A stretch of DNA of 34,200 nucleotides from Planctomycetota bacterium (GTDB lineage: Bacteria; Planctomycetota; Planctomycetia; Pirellulales; Thermoguttaceae). Numbering within the stretch: the stretch's first letter is position 1; every line of letters begins with the position of its first letter. The notes beneath the pieces were generated by a model. The model was given only the letters and a program-made list of their open reading frames with translations. It made no database searches and was not told the origin of the DNA. A program made the translations under genes and the position numbers. Below, in pieces: positions 16,713-23,486 of the stretch. Where the stretch lies: assembly GCA_030611515.1 (NCBI GenBank), contig JAUWPQ010000013.1:1-34200 (forward strand), written 5' to 3'.

Positions 16713-17260
16713 CGCGACTCCTCCCGGCGCATGGCATCTTCGATACACCGCTGGAGGTCGATGCGAATTTCGGCAACCGCACGTTGCGTCCCCCGCACGG
16801 ATCGGCCCAAACGAATCGCCACCTCCTTGATCGTTTCATTTCCTGCGTAACAAGCCCAAAGCAGTCCCCGGGCGGCTTGGCCTAGTTTCTCCAAGCAGTC
16901 GCTAAGTGTCTGTCGGAGCGGGGAGGCTTCCACTGCCAACGACTCCGCCTCGCGCGATACCACGTCGACAAACTGCTGGCTGAAGCGGGCCGAGGCCCGT
17001 TGCGACCGCTTGCGATACGCCAACACCATGAAATATGCAATGGCGCGAGCCCAACCGCCAAAATCCTTTGTTGGATCGTACCGGTCGAATTGCATCCAGA
17101 GCCGGAGCTTCGTCTCCTGAATAACCTCATCCGCGTCGGCCCAATTTGGAACCAGGGAGACGACATACCCGCTCAGTTCCTGTTCGTGGGCGCTAAGAAG
17201 GCGCACGAACTCCTGCGTACGAGCCTCGTGATCGGAGAATTTGGAGGAATCGGCCGACAT
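16709..17260 (-). CDS. ECF-type RNA polymerase sigma factor
   Basis: 183 residues. Region 2 is at about residues 25-85 (ELSGYVVSLVPNWADADEVI, QETKLRLWMQFDRYD), with the typical D-A-D-E-V-x-Q-E-T core; region 4 is at about 125-175 (NETIKEVAIRLGRSVRGTQR), a helix-turn-helix for the -35 element. The sequence resembles the sigma-70 subfamily common in Rhodopirellula and Verrucomicrobia. It is the first gene of the same-strand array and overlaps the FecR/LamG gene by 4 nt. By analogy with FecI/FecR pairs it would be held or activated by that membrane protein and would direct transcription of the locus. The target promoter is not identifiable from one window. Confidence 0.93.
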   Translation of the reverse strand: MSADSSKFSDHEARTQEFVRLLSAHEQELSGYVVSLVPNWADADEVIQETKLRLWMQFDRYDPTKDFGGWARAIAYFMVLAYRKRSQRASARFSQQFVDVVSREAESLAVEASPLRQTLSDCLEKLGQAARGLLWACYAGNETIKEVAIRLGRSVRGTQRAVAEIRIDLQRCIEDAMRREESR

Positions 17261-17594
17261 GTTGAATTACCTCAGACACCCTGCCGCGCCGCACGTGTCG
17301 GCGCAAGGCGACAATATCTCTCCCCTCTATACATAATAAGCACAACTCCACATCCAGCGACAATTTTTGACAATTTTCCCTGCTTTATTCGACCAAAGGC
17401 TGCGCGGGGTTGAAAAATGGTGAAAAATGCCGCTTTTTCCTGAGTCCGCCGTTTCTGCGGGGGGCGAGGAAGGGAGGCGGAGGGGGGTTCCTTTGTCGCA
17501 GAGGCAAACTACAATCGCGCTCGTGACCGTTTGATTTGATTCCTCGGCGTGCGCCGAGGATTGAGCGGCCACGGCCGAATGTTGGAGACATCTC
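17261..17594. promoter_or_regulatory. Divergent intergenic region between sigma factor and alpha-galactosidase
   Basis: No gene is visible in these 334 bases. Features seen: a TACAAT hexamer at 17510 on the plus strand as a possible -10 for the alpha-galactosidase (no good -35); an AT-rich TTATTATGTATAGA stretch near 17325-17340 on the minus strand that could serve the sigma gene; a palindrome CCTCGGCG-TG-CGCCGAGG at 17542-17559; and at 17526-17546 a sequence ACCGTTTGATTTGATTCCTC that matches, at 19 of 21 positions, the leader of the GH89-like gene. Confidence 0.45.
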
Positions 17595-19256
17595 ATGGGA
17601 ATCGCAACTATTGTCCTTGGCCGCAGTTACTTTGTCCGCGTCATGCCTAGCTTGATCGTGTGCGGGGTGGGCATTGTTTTGACCGTTGCCGTTATGGCCG
17701 GTGCCTTGAAGGCCGAGGAAACCCCCGCCCGGCGCGAACAGTTTGTGATCCTCACACCCAAGCCACCGGCAACGCCGCGCATTAACGGGGCCCGAGTCTT
17801 CGGCGTGCGGCCGGGGCGGCCGTTCTTGTTCACCATTCCCGCCACGGGCCAGCGGCCAATGGAGTTCGCCGTGGATGGTCTGCCTGTGGGATTGAAGATT
17901 GACGCCCAGAGCGGCCAGATCACCGGCTCGCTTGCCAGTCCGGGCGAGTACGTGGTCACGTTCCGCACCAAGAATGCCCTGGGCGAGGCCCAACGGAAGT
18001 TCAGAATCGTTTGCGGAGATTCGATCGCGCTGACGCCGCCGATGGGTTGGAACAGTTGGAATTGCTTCGGCGGCGCGGTGGACGACGCCAAGGTGCGATC
18101 GGCGGCGGACGCCATGGTCCGCAGCGGCCTGATTCAGCACGGCTGGACGTATATCAACGTCGACGATTGCTGGGGGGTGCAAGTGGGCGCGAACCCGCCG
18201 TCGGTCGCCTACCCGCCCCACACCGACCAGGGGCCACCGGTTTATACCGACAAAGACATTAAGACCTTGGATGATTACTTCCGCCGTGAGGGCATGCGCG
18301 ACTGTCAGGGGAACATCAGTCCTGGTAAGCATTTTCCCGACATGAAGGCCCTGGCCGGTTACATCCACAGTAAGGGCCTGAAAGCCGGCCTCTACACATC
18401 GCCCGGCCCGCTGACCTGTGGCCGTTGCGCGGGTGCCTATCAGCACGAAGAGCAAGACGCCCGGCGGTTCGCCGAGTGGGGGTTCGATTTCCTTAAGTAT
18501 GATTACTGCGAGTATCATCACATCTCCCCGTCGAGATTCGGGCTGGCCACAAGTCAGAAACCATATCGCAAGATGAGCGGAATTCTCCGCAAGCTCGACC
18601 GGGACATTGTCTTCAGCATCTGCCAGTACGGCGTGGGCGACGTATGGAAATGGGGGGCGGAGGTCGGCGGCAATTGCTGGCGCACCACCGGCGACATCAC
18701 CGACACCTGGCAGAGCCTGTCCGACATCGGCTTCGGACAGGCCGGCCACGAAACCTTTGCCGGACCGGGACATTGGAACGACGTGGACATGTTGATTGTC
18801 GGCCATGTTGGCTGGGGCAGCGAACTGCACCCCACGAGGCTCACGCCCAACGAGCAGTACACGCACATCAGCCTATGGTGCTTGTTGAGTTCACCGCTGT
18901 TGATCGGCTGCGACATGACCCAGTTGGACGATTTTACCCTGGGGCTGCTCACCAACGACGAGGTTCTGGAAGTCAATCAAGACCCTTTGGGAAAGCAGGC
19001 CGGTCGGATCGCCAAGGACGGACACCGCGAGGTCTGGGCCAAAAGCATGGAGGACGGCAGAAAGGCCGCGGGGCTGTTCAACCGCGGCGAGGCCGAAGCC
19101 GTCGTGACCGTGAAATGGTCCGACTTGGGAGTGACCGGTAAGCAGATCGTCCGCGACCTGTGGCGGCAGAAGGATCTAGGCACATACGAGGGCCAGTTCT
19201 CCGCCCCCGTCGGCCGGCACGGCGTGGTGCTCATTAGCCTGCGGCCTGCCACCTAG
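17595..19256 (+). CDS. GH27 alpha-galactosidase with N-terminal Ig-like domain
   Basis: 553 residues, ATG 7 nt behind GGAG. An N-terminal hydrophobic segment (MPSLIVCGVGIVLTVAVMAG) acts as signal peptide. Residues about 50-140 are a putative Ig domain (PRINGARVFGVRPGRPFLFT ... GLPVGLKIDAQSGQITGSLA). The GH27 barrel begins at TPPMGWNSWNCFGG (about 148) and contains DDCW, the nucleophile in FLKYDYC (D303) and the acid/base in WRTTGDITD (D367), both intact. The C-terminal beta domain is complete. The enzyme cleaves terminal alpha-galactosides (or alpha-N-acetylgalactosaminides, which GH27 also covers), probably in the periplasm or at the surface. It diverges from the sigma/FecR operon and shares a leader motif with the GH89-like gene, so it may be co-regulated with the locus. 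Confidence 0.95.
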   Translation: MGIATIVLGRSYFVRVMPSLIVCGVGIVLTVAVMAGALKAEETPARREQFVILTPKPPATPRINGARVFGVRPGRPFLFTIPATGQRPMEFAVDGLPVGLKIDAQSGQITGSLASPGEYVVTFRTKNALGEAQRKFRIVCGDSIALTPPMGWNSWNCFGGAVDDAKVRSAADAMVRSGLIQHGWTYINVDDCWGVQVGANPPSVAYPPHTDQGPPVYTDKDIKTLDDYFRREGMRDCQGNISPGKHFPDMKALAGYIHSKGLKAGLYTSPGPLTCGRCAGAYQHEEQDARRFAEWGFDFLKYDYCEYHHISPSRFGLATSQKPYRKMSGILRKLDRDIVFSICQYGVGDVWKWGAEVGGNCWRTTGDITDTWQSLSDIGFGQAGHETFAGPGHWNDVDMLIVGHVGWGSELHPTRLTPNEQYTHISLWCLLSSPLLIGCDMTQLDDFTLGLLTNDEVLEVNQDPLGKQAGRIAKDGHREVWAKSMEDGRKAAGLFNRGEAEAVVTVKWSDLGVTGKQIVRDLWRQKDLGTYEGQFSAPVGRHGVVLISLRPAT

Positions 19257-19528
19257 GGGGCAGGGAGGATTCCTTGCCAGTTCCAAGGGTAACCGTTCAT
19301 TGCGCCAAGAACCGTCCTGTTCAAAAACGTTGACACACGATAAACCGAGACATCAGTTGGAGTTTGGGGAGTGAACATCGGGGCGGGTATGTCCAACTGC
19401 TGACGGAACCGACCTGTCAAGAGGCGTTTGAACCTGCTCGCGCGGCTCGATTACGAGTGCTGGATTGGAAATATTGCTGACCGGTGCAGCAGCAACCGCC
19501 ACAACCGCTGTCAAAATGGAACCCTGCC
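19257..19528. other. Gene-free stretch
   Basis: 272 bases after the alpha-galactosidase. I see no convincing coding region, hairpin with T-run or repeat. A short open plus-strand stretch around 19390-19480 has no recognisable motif and no start with a ribosome-binding site. It may be decayed DNA linked to the adjacent transposase remnant. Confidence 0.4.
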
Positions 19529-19740
19529 CTACGCCGCTTTCCGCTGGTAGTGCCTGAGCAGCCCGCCGAGTCGCTCGTGGCAGATGACATCAGCAGGTCC
19601 CAAGCATTTAACAGGCTCTGGCTGTTCAGCCAGCATAGGCGGTAAGTTGCCGAGCGACTGATGCGGGCGCCATTGGTGATAGTAGGCGACATACTCATTG
19701 ACCAGATATGAGGTGCTTCTGGTCCTCCTTTGAAAGGTGT
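19529..19740 (-). pseudogene. C-terminal remnant of an integrase-core transposase
   Basis: On the minus strand one frame reads YLVNEYVAYYHQWRPHQSLG then NLPPMLAEQPEPV, ending at a TAG at 19529-19531. The Y-x-x-W-R-P-H-Q-S-L-G motif is the usual end of the DDE integrase core in IS3/IS481-like transposases. Nothing upstream preserves the catalytic Asp residues, so only the last 60-70 residues remain. It marks an old insertion-sequence scar between the carbohydrate locus and the RNase P gene. Confidence 0.75.
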
Positions 19741-19805
19741 AAGATAGTCATAAATCTCACCTTCCGCATGGACCAAGAATCGGGGAGCCTGTCACGGCGT
19801 CGACG

Positions 19806-19893
19806 TACAATAAAATCAACGGTTCAAATGAACGCCAGTCGCCCCGACTCGAAAGGCCCACCGTAACAACCGTTATGGCGGGCCTCCTTTTTT
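19806..19893 (+). ncRNA. Candidate small structured RNA with intrinsic terminator
   Basis: A TACAAT hexamer at 19806 is followed by three consecutive hairpins: GTTC-AAAT-GAAC, AGTCG-CCC-CGACT, and a long terminator stem (GGCCCACCGTAAC against GTTATGGCGGGCC) ending in TCCTTTTTT. There is no good -35 element and no known RNA family is recognised. The terminator alone may belong to something else. Confidence 0.35.
19855..19893 (+). terminator. Rho-independent terminator
   Basis: The stem pairs GGCCC with GGGCC and CCGTAAC with GTTATGG (one G-U pair, one A/C mismatch) around an AACC loop, followed by TCCTTTTTT. It is oriented to stop plus-strand transcription, towards the RNase P gene, which is transcribed in the opposite direction. 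Confidence 0.6.
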
Positions 19894-19970
19894 GCGCCTC
19901 GGATTGGCGAGTGCGCGAGAAACGATTCGTCGGATGACTCATGGACGTGCCACCCAAAAACGTATAATAG

Positions 19971-20429
19971 GGTTCGGAGCGGACCTGTAAGCCGGGTTCT
20001 GTGCCACCGCCGCAATGGCGATGGCGACGGTCATTTCTCTAGGAGGACGATTGCTCGGCCCCTCAAGCGATCTACCCGGAAGTCGATAGCGGGCCGGACC
20101 AGCCCGCGGGAACGGCCGACGAACTGAATCGTCCGGCCGCGATCCGCTTCTTCCTGCTTGATCTTGCTCCAGGTGGGGTTTGCCTAGCCAAGCCGGTCAC
20201 CCGGCCTGCTGGTGAGCTCTTACCTCACCGTTTCACCCTTACCGCGCGGGCCTAAAGGTTCGCGCGGCGGTCTGCTTTCTGTTGCACTTTCCCTGGCCTT
20301 TCGGCCGGTGGGCGTTACCCACCACCTTGTCCTACGGAGCCCGGACTTTCCTCCAGCCTTTTGCCGCATAATGGGCCGATGTGGCGACCCGCGGTAAAAA
20401 GCCGGCGACCGTCCGGTCCGCTCCGAACC
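19971..20429 (-). ncRNA. rnpB: RNase P RNA (bacterial type A)
   Basis: The catalytic RNA of RNase P, which matures tRNA 5' ends. On the minus strand the conserved 5' core AGGAAAGTCCGGGCTCC and the 3' core ACAGAACCCGGCTTACAGG are both present in the right order and distance. The ends are set by helix P1: GGTTCGGAGCGGAC at the 5' side pairs perfectly (14 bp) with GTCCGCTCCGAACC at the 3' side, giving about 459 nt. This is long compared with the roughly 380 nt of E. coli, with the extra length between the two core blocks. Any reading frames in this stretch are incidental. Confidence 0.95.
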
Positions 20430-20436
20430 ACGTTTA

Positions 20437-20465
20437 ATTGTACTGCTTTTCTGTTGAATTGCGAA
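20437..20465 (-). promoter_or_regulatory. Possible rnpB promoter
   Basis: TACAAT lies 7 nt before the inferred rnpB 5' end, with TTCGCA 17 nt further upstream (four of six matches to TTGACA). The -35 hexamer falls inside a REP-like repeat copy (20459-20476), so that repeat may have contributed the promoter. The assignment depends on spacing only. Confidence 0.45.
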
Positions 20466-20476
20466 GCCGCAAACGG
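20459..20476 (-). repeat. REP-like repeat copy 1
   Basis: Minus-strand CCGTTTGCGGCTTCGCAA, one substitution from the CCGCTTGCGGCTTCGCAA form. It lies directly upstream of rnpB. Confidence 0.85.
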
Positions 20477-20500
20477 GAGTATGCGATTTATCGAGATATA

Positions 20501-20565
20501 TTGCGAAGCCGCAAGCGGCTTTTCGCGCCGATCACTACCCACTACCCACTACCCACTACCCACTA
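20501..20565 (-). repeat. Composite repeat: 7-bp tandem array plus REP-like copy 2
   Basis: Read on the minus strand, TAGTGGG units (20533-20565) are followed by TGATCGGCGCGA and then CCGCTTGCGGCTTCGCAA (20501-20518). The same order and sequence occurs at 24764-24828 in the opposite orientation. The array contains the stop codon of the radical SAM gene. Confidence 0.9.
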
Positions 20566-21586
20566 ATGCCCCCTGCCGGGTGCCGCGGCGGCGGAACTCC
20601 GCCTCCACCGCCCGATGGACCGCCGCTTTGTCCAGACACCACCCAGGTCCGACGAGATACCGCGACGGTGCATCGCCGCAGAGACGTTCGACGACGATTC
20701 GGCCGGGTAGTTGTTCCAGGAAATCGACCAGATATCCAACATACTCGTGCAACTCGGGGAGTCGTATCCGCCCGGCGGCTACCCAATCGGCCAGAACTGT
20801 GTTCCGGACAGCATACAAGTTGTGCGGTTTGATCGAATGGATGTCGAGTTTTGCCAAGGTCCGGGCGGTGGCCAGCATGTCGTCGCGCGACTCGCCCGGC
20901 AGCCCGAGAATCACGTGGACTCCGACGTTCAGTCTCCGACGCCGGCTCCGCTGGTAGGCGTCGATGAAGGCGTCGAAGTGGTGTCCGCGGCCGAGCAGAT
21001 CGAGCGTTCGGTCGTGGATCGTCTGCAAGCCGTACTCGACGACCAACCAGGTCCGTCCGGCAAGTTCCTCGAGCAAGTCCAAAACATCCTCGCCCACGCA
21101 ATCTGGTCGGGTGCCAATTACCAAGCCGACCACCTCGGGGTGCGATAGCGCTTCCTGGAAAACCTGCCGAAGCCGATCGATCGGTCCGTAGGTGTTCGTG
21201 GCCGGCTGGAAGTAGGCGAGGTACTTTTGTGCCCGATTTCGGCTACTCAAACGGCGGATTCCAGCTTCTATCTGATCGGCGATTGGAAAGGGCAACGCTG
21301 AACGTCCTTCTACGCCCTCACCCCCGGCCCCTCTCCCAGAGGGCGAGGGGAGATTTTGCCGCCGACTCGGGCTGAAGCTTTCCGGGTCGCAAAATACACA
21401 TCCGCAAGTGGCCAGCGTGCCGTCCCGGTTCGGACATGTGCAGCCGGCATCGACGCTTACCTTCCAAACCCTTTCGCCAAACTTCTTCTGGTGAAAGAAC
21501 TTGAGGCTGTGATACAAGAGTCCGGCGGATTGCCAGTCTTCCGATGACACGTGTCTATGGACCAAAACGGTTGACACAAAATCCAT
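20549..21586 (-). CDS. TIGR01212-type radical SAM protein (YhcC-like)
   Basis: 345 residues. The family opens with a short helix then KKFGERVWKVSVDAGCTCPN; the 4Fe-4S cluster cysteines are expected in CPNRDGTLATCGCVFC (about 51-66). KYLAYFQPATNTYGPIDRLR, VVGLVIGTRPDC, and LVVEYGLQTIHDRTL are further hallmarks of this family, whose reaction is not firmly known. The start at 21586 has no clear ribosome-binding site and could lie a few codons further in. Residues about 77-91 (NLPSPSGRGAGGEG) are encoded by a repeat usually found between genes, and the C-terminal VGSG plus stop come from the TAGTGGG tandem array, so both ends of this protein carry repeat-derived residues. It is divergent from the FHA gene. 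Confidence 0.9.
   Translation of the reverse strand: MDFVSTVLVHRHVSSEDWQSAGLLYHSLKFFHQKKFGERVWKVSVDAGCTCPNRDGTLATCGCVFCDPESFSPSRRQNLPSPSGRGAGGEGVEGRSALPFPIADQIEAGIRRLSSRNRAQKYLAYFQPATNTYGPIDRLRQVFQEALSHPEVVGLVIGTRPDCVGEDVLDLLEELAGRTWLVVEYGLQTIHDRTLDLLGRGHHFDAFIDAYQRSRRRRLNVGVHVILGLPGESRDDMLATARTLAKLDIHSIKPHNLYAVRNTVLADWVAAGRIRLPELHEYVGYLVDFLEQLPGRIVVERLCGDAPSRYLVGPGWCLDKAAVHRAVEAEFRRRGTRQGALVGSG
21315..21358 (-). repeat. GC-rich dyad repeat inside the radical SAM gene
   Basis: CCCCTCTCCC-AGAGGGCGAGGGG forms a dyad within a 44-bp block encoding NLPSPSGRGAGGEG. It lies right after the cluster-binding region, where family members have only a short linker. The block resembles a dyad repeat I recall from intergenic DNA of many bacteria; that recollection was not checked. 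Confidence 0.75.
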
Positions 21587-21599
21587 GTTCTACTACACT
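21571..21599 (+). promoter_or_regulatory. Sigma-70-like promoter for the FHA gene
   Basis: TTGACA, a 17-nt spacer and TACACT. It lies about 65 nt before the FHA start and overlaps the first codons of the divergent radical SAM gene. A second TATTATAC just downstream could be an alternative -10. Confidence 0.6.
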
Positions 21600-21663
21600 G
21601 AAAGCGGGCTATTATACATTTAATCCTACCGGTTCGGGCATATATCACAAGAGGCAATGCTCT

Positions 21664-22146
21664 ATGTACGGCGAACTTATACCCGTGGGGGGAGGTGATC
21701 CGATACCCTTGCTTAAAAAGAGTTTGCTGGTTGGACGGCGCGAGAGTTGCGATGTCGTGCTCCGCTTCTCCAATGTCTCGGCACACCATTGCCAGTTGAA
21801 CGTGAACGACGGCTACTGGCATGTCCGCGACCTGCAAAGCCGCAACGGCGTAAAGGTCAATGGGGTCCGGGTGACGGACAAGCGCATCGACCCGGGCGAC
21901 GTTCTCTCGGTCGCCAAGCACAAGTATGAGGTGCAGTATTCTCCGATCGACCTCGGCGCGGTCGGTCCTCCGCCGGCGGACGTGCCGGCCGCAGACTTTT
22001 TAGACAAGTCCCTGTTGGAGCGGGCGGGGCTGGAGAAGCGGAAGTTTATCCCCAAGAAAACCCCGTCGGACCCGGATCCGTCGGAACGTTACGACATCAC
22101 GAACGACGATCCCGGCCACATTCGTTTCCGCAATCACCCGCTTTAG
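21664..22146 (+). CDS. FHA-domain protein
   Basis: 160 residues. The frame is open from 21544, but the ATG at 21664 has AGAGG 9 nt upstream, lies downstream of the predicted promoter, and starts right before the domain. The FHA fold covers about residues 15-90: SLLVGRRESCDVVLRFSNVS, AHHCQLNVNDGYWHVRDLQS, RNGVKVNGVRVTDKRI, with the phosphothreonine-binding GR, S-x-x-H and N-G residues all present. The C-terminal 60 residues are charged and proline-rich with no recognised fold. It probably binds a phosphothreonine partner, perhaps of a Ser/Thr kinase, none of which is encoded nearby. It precedes rsgA. Confidence 0.9.
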   Translation: MYGELIPVGGGDPIPLLKKSLLVGRRESCDVVLRFSNVSAHHCQLNVNDGYWHVRDLQSRNGVKVNGVRVTDKRIDPGDVLSVAKHKYEVQYSPIDLGAVGPPPADVPAADFLDKSLLERAGLEKRKFIPKKTPSDPDPSERYDITNDDPGHIRFRNHPL

Positions 22147-22162
22147 AACGTGTTTTGAAATG

Positions 22163-22195
22163 GGTGCCACTGCTGGCTTGTCCAGCAGTGGCGCC
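22163..22195. repeat. 14-bp-arm inverted repeat between FHA gene and rsgA
   Basis: GGTGCCACTGCTGG and CCAGCAGTGGCGCC match at 13 of 14 positions around a 5-nt loop. The hairpin follows the FHA stop codon by 16 nt but has no immediate T-run, so it is at best a weak terminator. Confidence 0.8.
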
Positions 22196-22241
22196 CAAAC
22201 TCCCGAATCCGACTTTTTCAACGGGCTTAGTCCGCTTTAGG

Positions 22242-23384
22242 ATGGCTAAGAAGAAAAAAATCCGCACGGCATTCCGCAAAAACCGTAGCGACCGGCCTCG
22301 GACCTCCGATTGGACGCGGCGTTTCCGGCAGCACGGATTCGAGGACGAAGCGCCGCTGCAAGGCGAGCGGATCAGCGGCAAGGGGGAGCTTACCCGGCAT
22401 CGTACCGTCCGCGGCGAGAAAATCGACGGCGGCGAAACGCCCGGCCTCGGCATCCACCTGGACGTGGACGAAACGGTTTGCCGCCCCGGACGGGTGCTAA
22501 GCGTGCTCGGCCTGATCAGCAATGTCGAGGATTCCTCGGGCAGCGTCTATGGGTGCGCCACTCGCAGATTGCTGAAGACCCTCTCTACCGATCAGCGCCA
22601 CGTCGTGGCGGCCGGCGACCGGGTGCTGTTCCGCCCGGTCAAGGAAACTGATCCCAAGGAGGGGATGATCGAGCGGGTCGAGCCGCGATACGGCTGCCTG
22701 TGCCGGACGGTTCGCGGACGTCAACATATTATGGTGGCCAACGTGGACCAGTTGGCCATCGTCACCAGCGCCGCGGAACCCCGATTGAAGCCGAATCTCA
22801 TCGACCGCCTGCTGATGGCCGCCGAGAAAGGGGGTGTCCGCCCCTTGATCTGCATCAACAAGATAGACCTGGTCGATCCGGCCAGCCTGCAACCGCTGGC
22901 GGGTGTATATGGTCGGATGGGATACGAAGTGCTGCTGCTGAGCGCTGAGACCGGGTTCGGCGTCGAACGCTTTCATCGCGCGCTGCGCGACCGGGCCAAC
23001 GTGGTCATCGGTCAAAGCGGTGTCGGCAAATCGTCCCTGCTGAACGTCATCGACCCCAAGTTCCAACTCCACGTACAGCCGGTCAGCAAGGATACCGAGA
23101 AGGGCAAGCACACGACGACCACCGCTAGATTGCTTCCCTTGGCCGGCGGCGGATTCGTGGTCGACACGCCCGGCATACGACGCTTCCAGCCCTGGGACGT
23201 GACGGCCGAGGAGGTGCCCGGTTTCTTCCGCGATCTGCGGCCGTACGGGAACTTATGCCGCTTTCCCAACTGCACCCATACCCACGAGGAAGAATGCGCC
23301 GTCAAGGACGCCGTGGCCGACGGACGGCTGGACGAACGCCGCTACGAAAGTTATTGTCATTTGTTGGTGGGAGATGTTGATTGA
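22242..23384 (+). CDS. rsgA: Ribosome small-subunit-dependent GTPase RsgA
   Basis: 380 residues. The ATG at 22242 (MAKKKKIRTAFRKNR) is chosen over the upstream in-frame start because the extra residues come from the inverted repeat region; the AGG just before it is a weak ribosome-binding site. RsgA helps mature the 30S subunit. It has an OB-fold (about 85-180), a circularly permuted GTPase domain with NKID (G4) before GQSGVGKSSL (G1) and DTPGIRRF (G3), and a C-terminal zinc motif CRFPNCTHTHEEEC. The N-terminal 70 residues are basic and longer than in E. coli. It is followed by a nested palindrome and then hflX in the same direction. Confidence 0.95.
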   Translation: MAKKKKIRTAFRKNRSDRPRTSDWTRRFRQHGFEDEAPLQGERISGKGELTRHRTVRGEKIDGGETPGLGIHLDVDETVCRPGRVLSVLGLISNVEDSSGSVYGCATRRLLKTLSTDQRHVVAAGDRVLFRPVKETDPKEGMIERVEPRYGCLCRTVRGRQHIMVANVDQLAIVTSAAEPRLKPNLIDRLLMAAEKGGVRPLICINKIDLVDPASLQPLAGVYGRMGYEVLLLSAETGFGVERFHRALRDRANVVIGQSGVGKSSLLNVIDPKFQLHVQPVSKDTEKGKHTTTTARLLPLAGGGFVVDTPGIRRFQPWDVTAEEVPGFFRDLRPYGNLCRFPNCTHTHEEECAVKDAVADGRLDERRYESYCHLLVGDVD

Positions 23385-23385
23385 A

Positions 23386-23446
23386 TTCGTAGGTTATGCT
23401 TTAGCATAACGAACCTGGAATGTTATGCTAAAGCATAACCTACGAA
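23386..23446. repeat. Nested palindrome: 25-bp perfect inverted repeat
   Basis: Arms 23386-23410 and 23422-23446 are exact reverse complements around an 11-nt loop. Each arm also contains its own hairpin, GTTATGCT-TT-AGCATAAC, so the DNA can form one long or two short stems. It fills most of the rsgA-hflX gap and is AT-richer than its neighbours. Confidence 0.95.
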
Positions 23447-23486
23447 ACTACACGTCAATGGAGCGGGTTGGAGAACATTCTAAATC

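Noticed and set aside
17385-18866. 493-codon minus-strand frame across the alpha-galactosidase
   Set aside because: It is the antisense of the GH27 gene, whose catalytic motifs are intact, and it would run through the divergent promoter region.
20212-20542. Small open frames in the RNase P region
   Set aside because: The conserved RNase P RNA blocks and the P1 pairing explain the region fully.
20533-20565. CRISPR array from the regularly spaced TAGTGGG units
   Set aside because: Units are contiguous 7-mers with no spacers and no cas genes are present; the REP copies are also irregularly spaced.
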